40,055 nt of DNA, from NCBI GenBank assembly GCA_029262835.1, contig JAJCYQ010000087.1:1-40055 (forward strand), in the 5' to 3' direction. Under the pieces are notes generated by a model, which saw only the letters and a program-made list of their open reading frames with translations, did no database searches and had not been told where the DNA came from. Made by a program: the position numbers and the translations under genes. Origin of the DNA: Bacteroidota bacterium. Its GTDB lineage: Bacteria; Bacteroidota; Rhodothermia; Rhodothermales; UBA10348. Each line of letters begins with the position of its first letter. The first letter of the stretch is position 1. Below, one piece after another: positions 39,099 through 40,055 of the stretch.

Positions 39099-39602
39099 AT
39101 GCTGTTACCGCTGGATATCGTCGTTGCCGTCAAATTGGCGACGTTGAAGGAAGAGCCGACGTTTGCCTGGTTGGCCCATGAAATGGGCGTCAGTGCATCG
39201 CAGGCGCACGTGGCCGTTGGCAGGTGCGTGGAGTCAGGGCTCATTCATGCCGACTCGAAGCGTGTCGTCAGGGCATCGCTCCTGGAATTCCTGGTGCATG
39301 GTGTCCAGTATATGCTTCCAGGGAAGCTGGGTCCGGAAGCGCGTGGTATCGCGACGTCGTTCTCGGCAGCTCCTCTGAATGAGCAGATTGATGCCCAGGA
39401 AATCATTGTATGGCCTCATCCGGAGGGTAACCTGCGCGGTACTTCCCTGGAACCGATCTACAAGATCGTTCCCGACGTTGCACGGAGAGATGCGCATTTT
39501 CATTCCATGATGGCCATGGTCGATGCCATCCGGATAGGACGAGCGCGGGAGCGAAACCTGGCAAAAGACCTGCTTCGGGGGCTTGTGTATGACGGCAGCT
39601 GA
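39099..39602 (+). CDS. Winged-helix-domain protein of unknown function
   Basis: A 167-residue cytosolic protein. Residues about 1-60 form a winged helix-turn-helix (FAWLAHEMGVSASQAHVAVG, then RCVESGLIHADSKRVVRA). The middle has a distinctive block (LEFLVHGVQYMLPGKLGPEA, then RGIATSFSAAPLNEQI). It ends with IVWPHPEGNLRGTSLEPIYK and an acidic/basic helix (MAMVDAIRIGRARERNLAKD). I recall this protein type in many bacteria, sometimes beside nucleotidyltransferase-type toxin genes, but no such partner is here. It lies 92 bases after hipA. It may be a regulator; the function is not established. Confidence 0.75.
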   Translation: MLLPLDIVVAVKLATLKEEPTFAWLAHEMGVSASQAHVAVGRCVESGLIHADSKRVVRASLLEFLVHGVQYMLPGKLGPEARGIATSFSAAPLNEQIDAQEIIVWPHPEGNLRGTSLEPIYKIVPDVARRDAHFHSMMAMVDAIRIGRARERNLAKDLLRGLVYDGS

Positions 39603-39717
39603 TCCGAATCGCGCACGGCTTGTTTCGGACACGTAATTGACCCGGGGCGCACGTCGATTGTCGTTGAGCGGATGCGCACATATTGACTCGTTGGGCACGT
39701 GCACATAAGTTGCACAT

Positions 39718-40055
39718 ATGCCCGAGTCACCCCGATATTCCGTTCCGTTTGTGCATCTGCACGCGCGCAGCTGGTTCTCCTTTCTGGCGGGCGCATCGCC
39801 GCCGGAGGCGCTGGTGGCGGAGGCGCATGCCCAGGGCGCTACGGCGCTGGCCCTTACCGATGTGAACGGGGTCTATGGGGCGGTGCGTTTCCAGAAGGCG
39901 TGCAAAATGGTGGGCATAAAGCCGATTTTCGGGGCGGAAGTGACCGTCGAGGGCCGGCCGCTCGTACTGCTCGCTGAAAACCAGGAGGGGTTTACGAACC
40001 TGAACGGGATGCTGACGGCGGCGCATCAGCGCAGCCGGGAGGCGCCGAGCGTGAC
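39718..40055 (+). CDS. Error-prone DNA polymerase (DnaE2-like), 5' part only
   Basis: The first 112 codons of a C-family DNA polymerase that runs off the right edge. It opens with a PHP domain: VPFVHLHARSWFSFLAGASP (metal-site His residues), PEALVAEAHAQGATALALTD, VNGVYGAVRFQKACKMVGIK, PIFGAEV and LVLLAENQEGFTNLNGML. The NGVYGAVRF form favours the error-prone DnaE2/ImuC branch over the replicative DnaE, but the fragment is short. DnaE2 works in damage-induced mutagenesis with ImuA and ImuB; neither is upstream here. Three GCACATA copies precede the start codon and may be a regulatory site. Confidence 0.85.
   Translation, partial: MPESPRYSVPFVHLHARSWFSFLAGASPPEALVAEAHAQGATALALTDVNGVYGAVRFQKACKMVGIKPIFGAEVTVEGRPLVLLAENQEGFTNLNGMLTAAHQRSREAPSV

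Overview
The window is GC-rich, densely coded chromosomal DNA from a heterotrophic, probably aerobic, Gram-negative bacterium. The best fit is the Rhodothermota/Bacteroidota side of the tree. Support comes from a secreted dehydrogenase-like protein with a type IX secretion (Por) C-terminal tail, an outer-membrane OprO/OprP-type porin, a large FtsX-type permease followed by a PadR regulator, several Sec/lipoprotein signals and few strong Shine-Dalgarno sites. No rRNA, tRNA, CRISPR array, insertion sequence or prophage was seen. The taxonomy is inference from gene content, not from a marker gene.

Layout. (1) 1-8373, minus strand: porin, type II NADH dehydrogenase, acyl-CoA thioesterase, Na/phosphate cotransporter (frameshifted), secreted amidohydrolase, zinc alcohol dehydrogenase and a partial aminopeptidase P. 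(2) 8550-10870, plus: a two-gene GMC flavoprotein and gluconate-dehydrogenase-subunit-3 pair. (3) 10940-21147, minus: DUF305 lipoprotein, LVIVD lipoprotein, a thioredoxin-like/dimeric-barrel fusion, SbtA, SbtB, a radical SAM protein and the three-part YnjB-YnjC-YnjD ABC importer. Many of these overlap by 4 bases and probably form one long transcript. (4) 21281-22504, plus: soluble GAF histidine kinase. (5) 22506-27190, minus: secreted endonuclease/phosphatase-fold protein, small membrane protein, GH20 hexosaminidase, two-ACT protein and DUF3095 protein. (6) 27253-29220, plus: ABC-F ATPase, then a 371-base AT-rich spacer with two hairpins. (7) 29592-30769, minus: cold shock protein, DUF1415 and DUF985 cupin. 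(8) 30908-34677, plus: FtsX-like permease, PadR regulator and a secreted unknown. (9) 34679-37155, minus: T9SS-sorted sugar-dehydrogenase-like protein and a DDAH-type hydrolase. (10) 37496-40055, plus: HipB-HipA toxin-antitoxin pair with twin operator-like sites, a winged-helix protein, and the start of an error-prone DNA polymerase (DnaE2-like).

Two things stand out. The first is the SbtA/SbtB (bicarbonate transporter and its PII partner) block joined to a radical SAM enzyme and a YnjBCD importer in what looks like a non-photosynthetic genome; I know of no described function for this combination. The second is how many short tandem duplications (12-18 base unit) occur. They lie inside genes (DUF305, ACT, GH20 signal peptide, FtsX N-terminus, HipB N-terminus) and exactly on gene junctions (thioredoxin/SbtA and SbtA/SbtB, both with 17-base units), where they have pulled apart closely packed stop and start codons.
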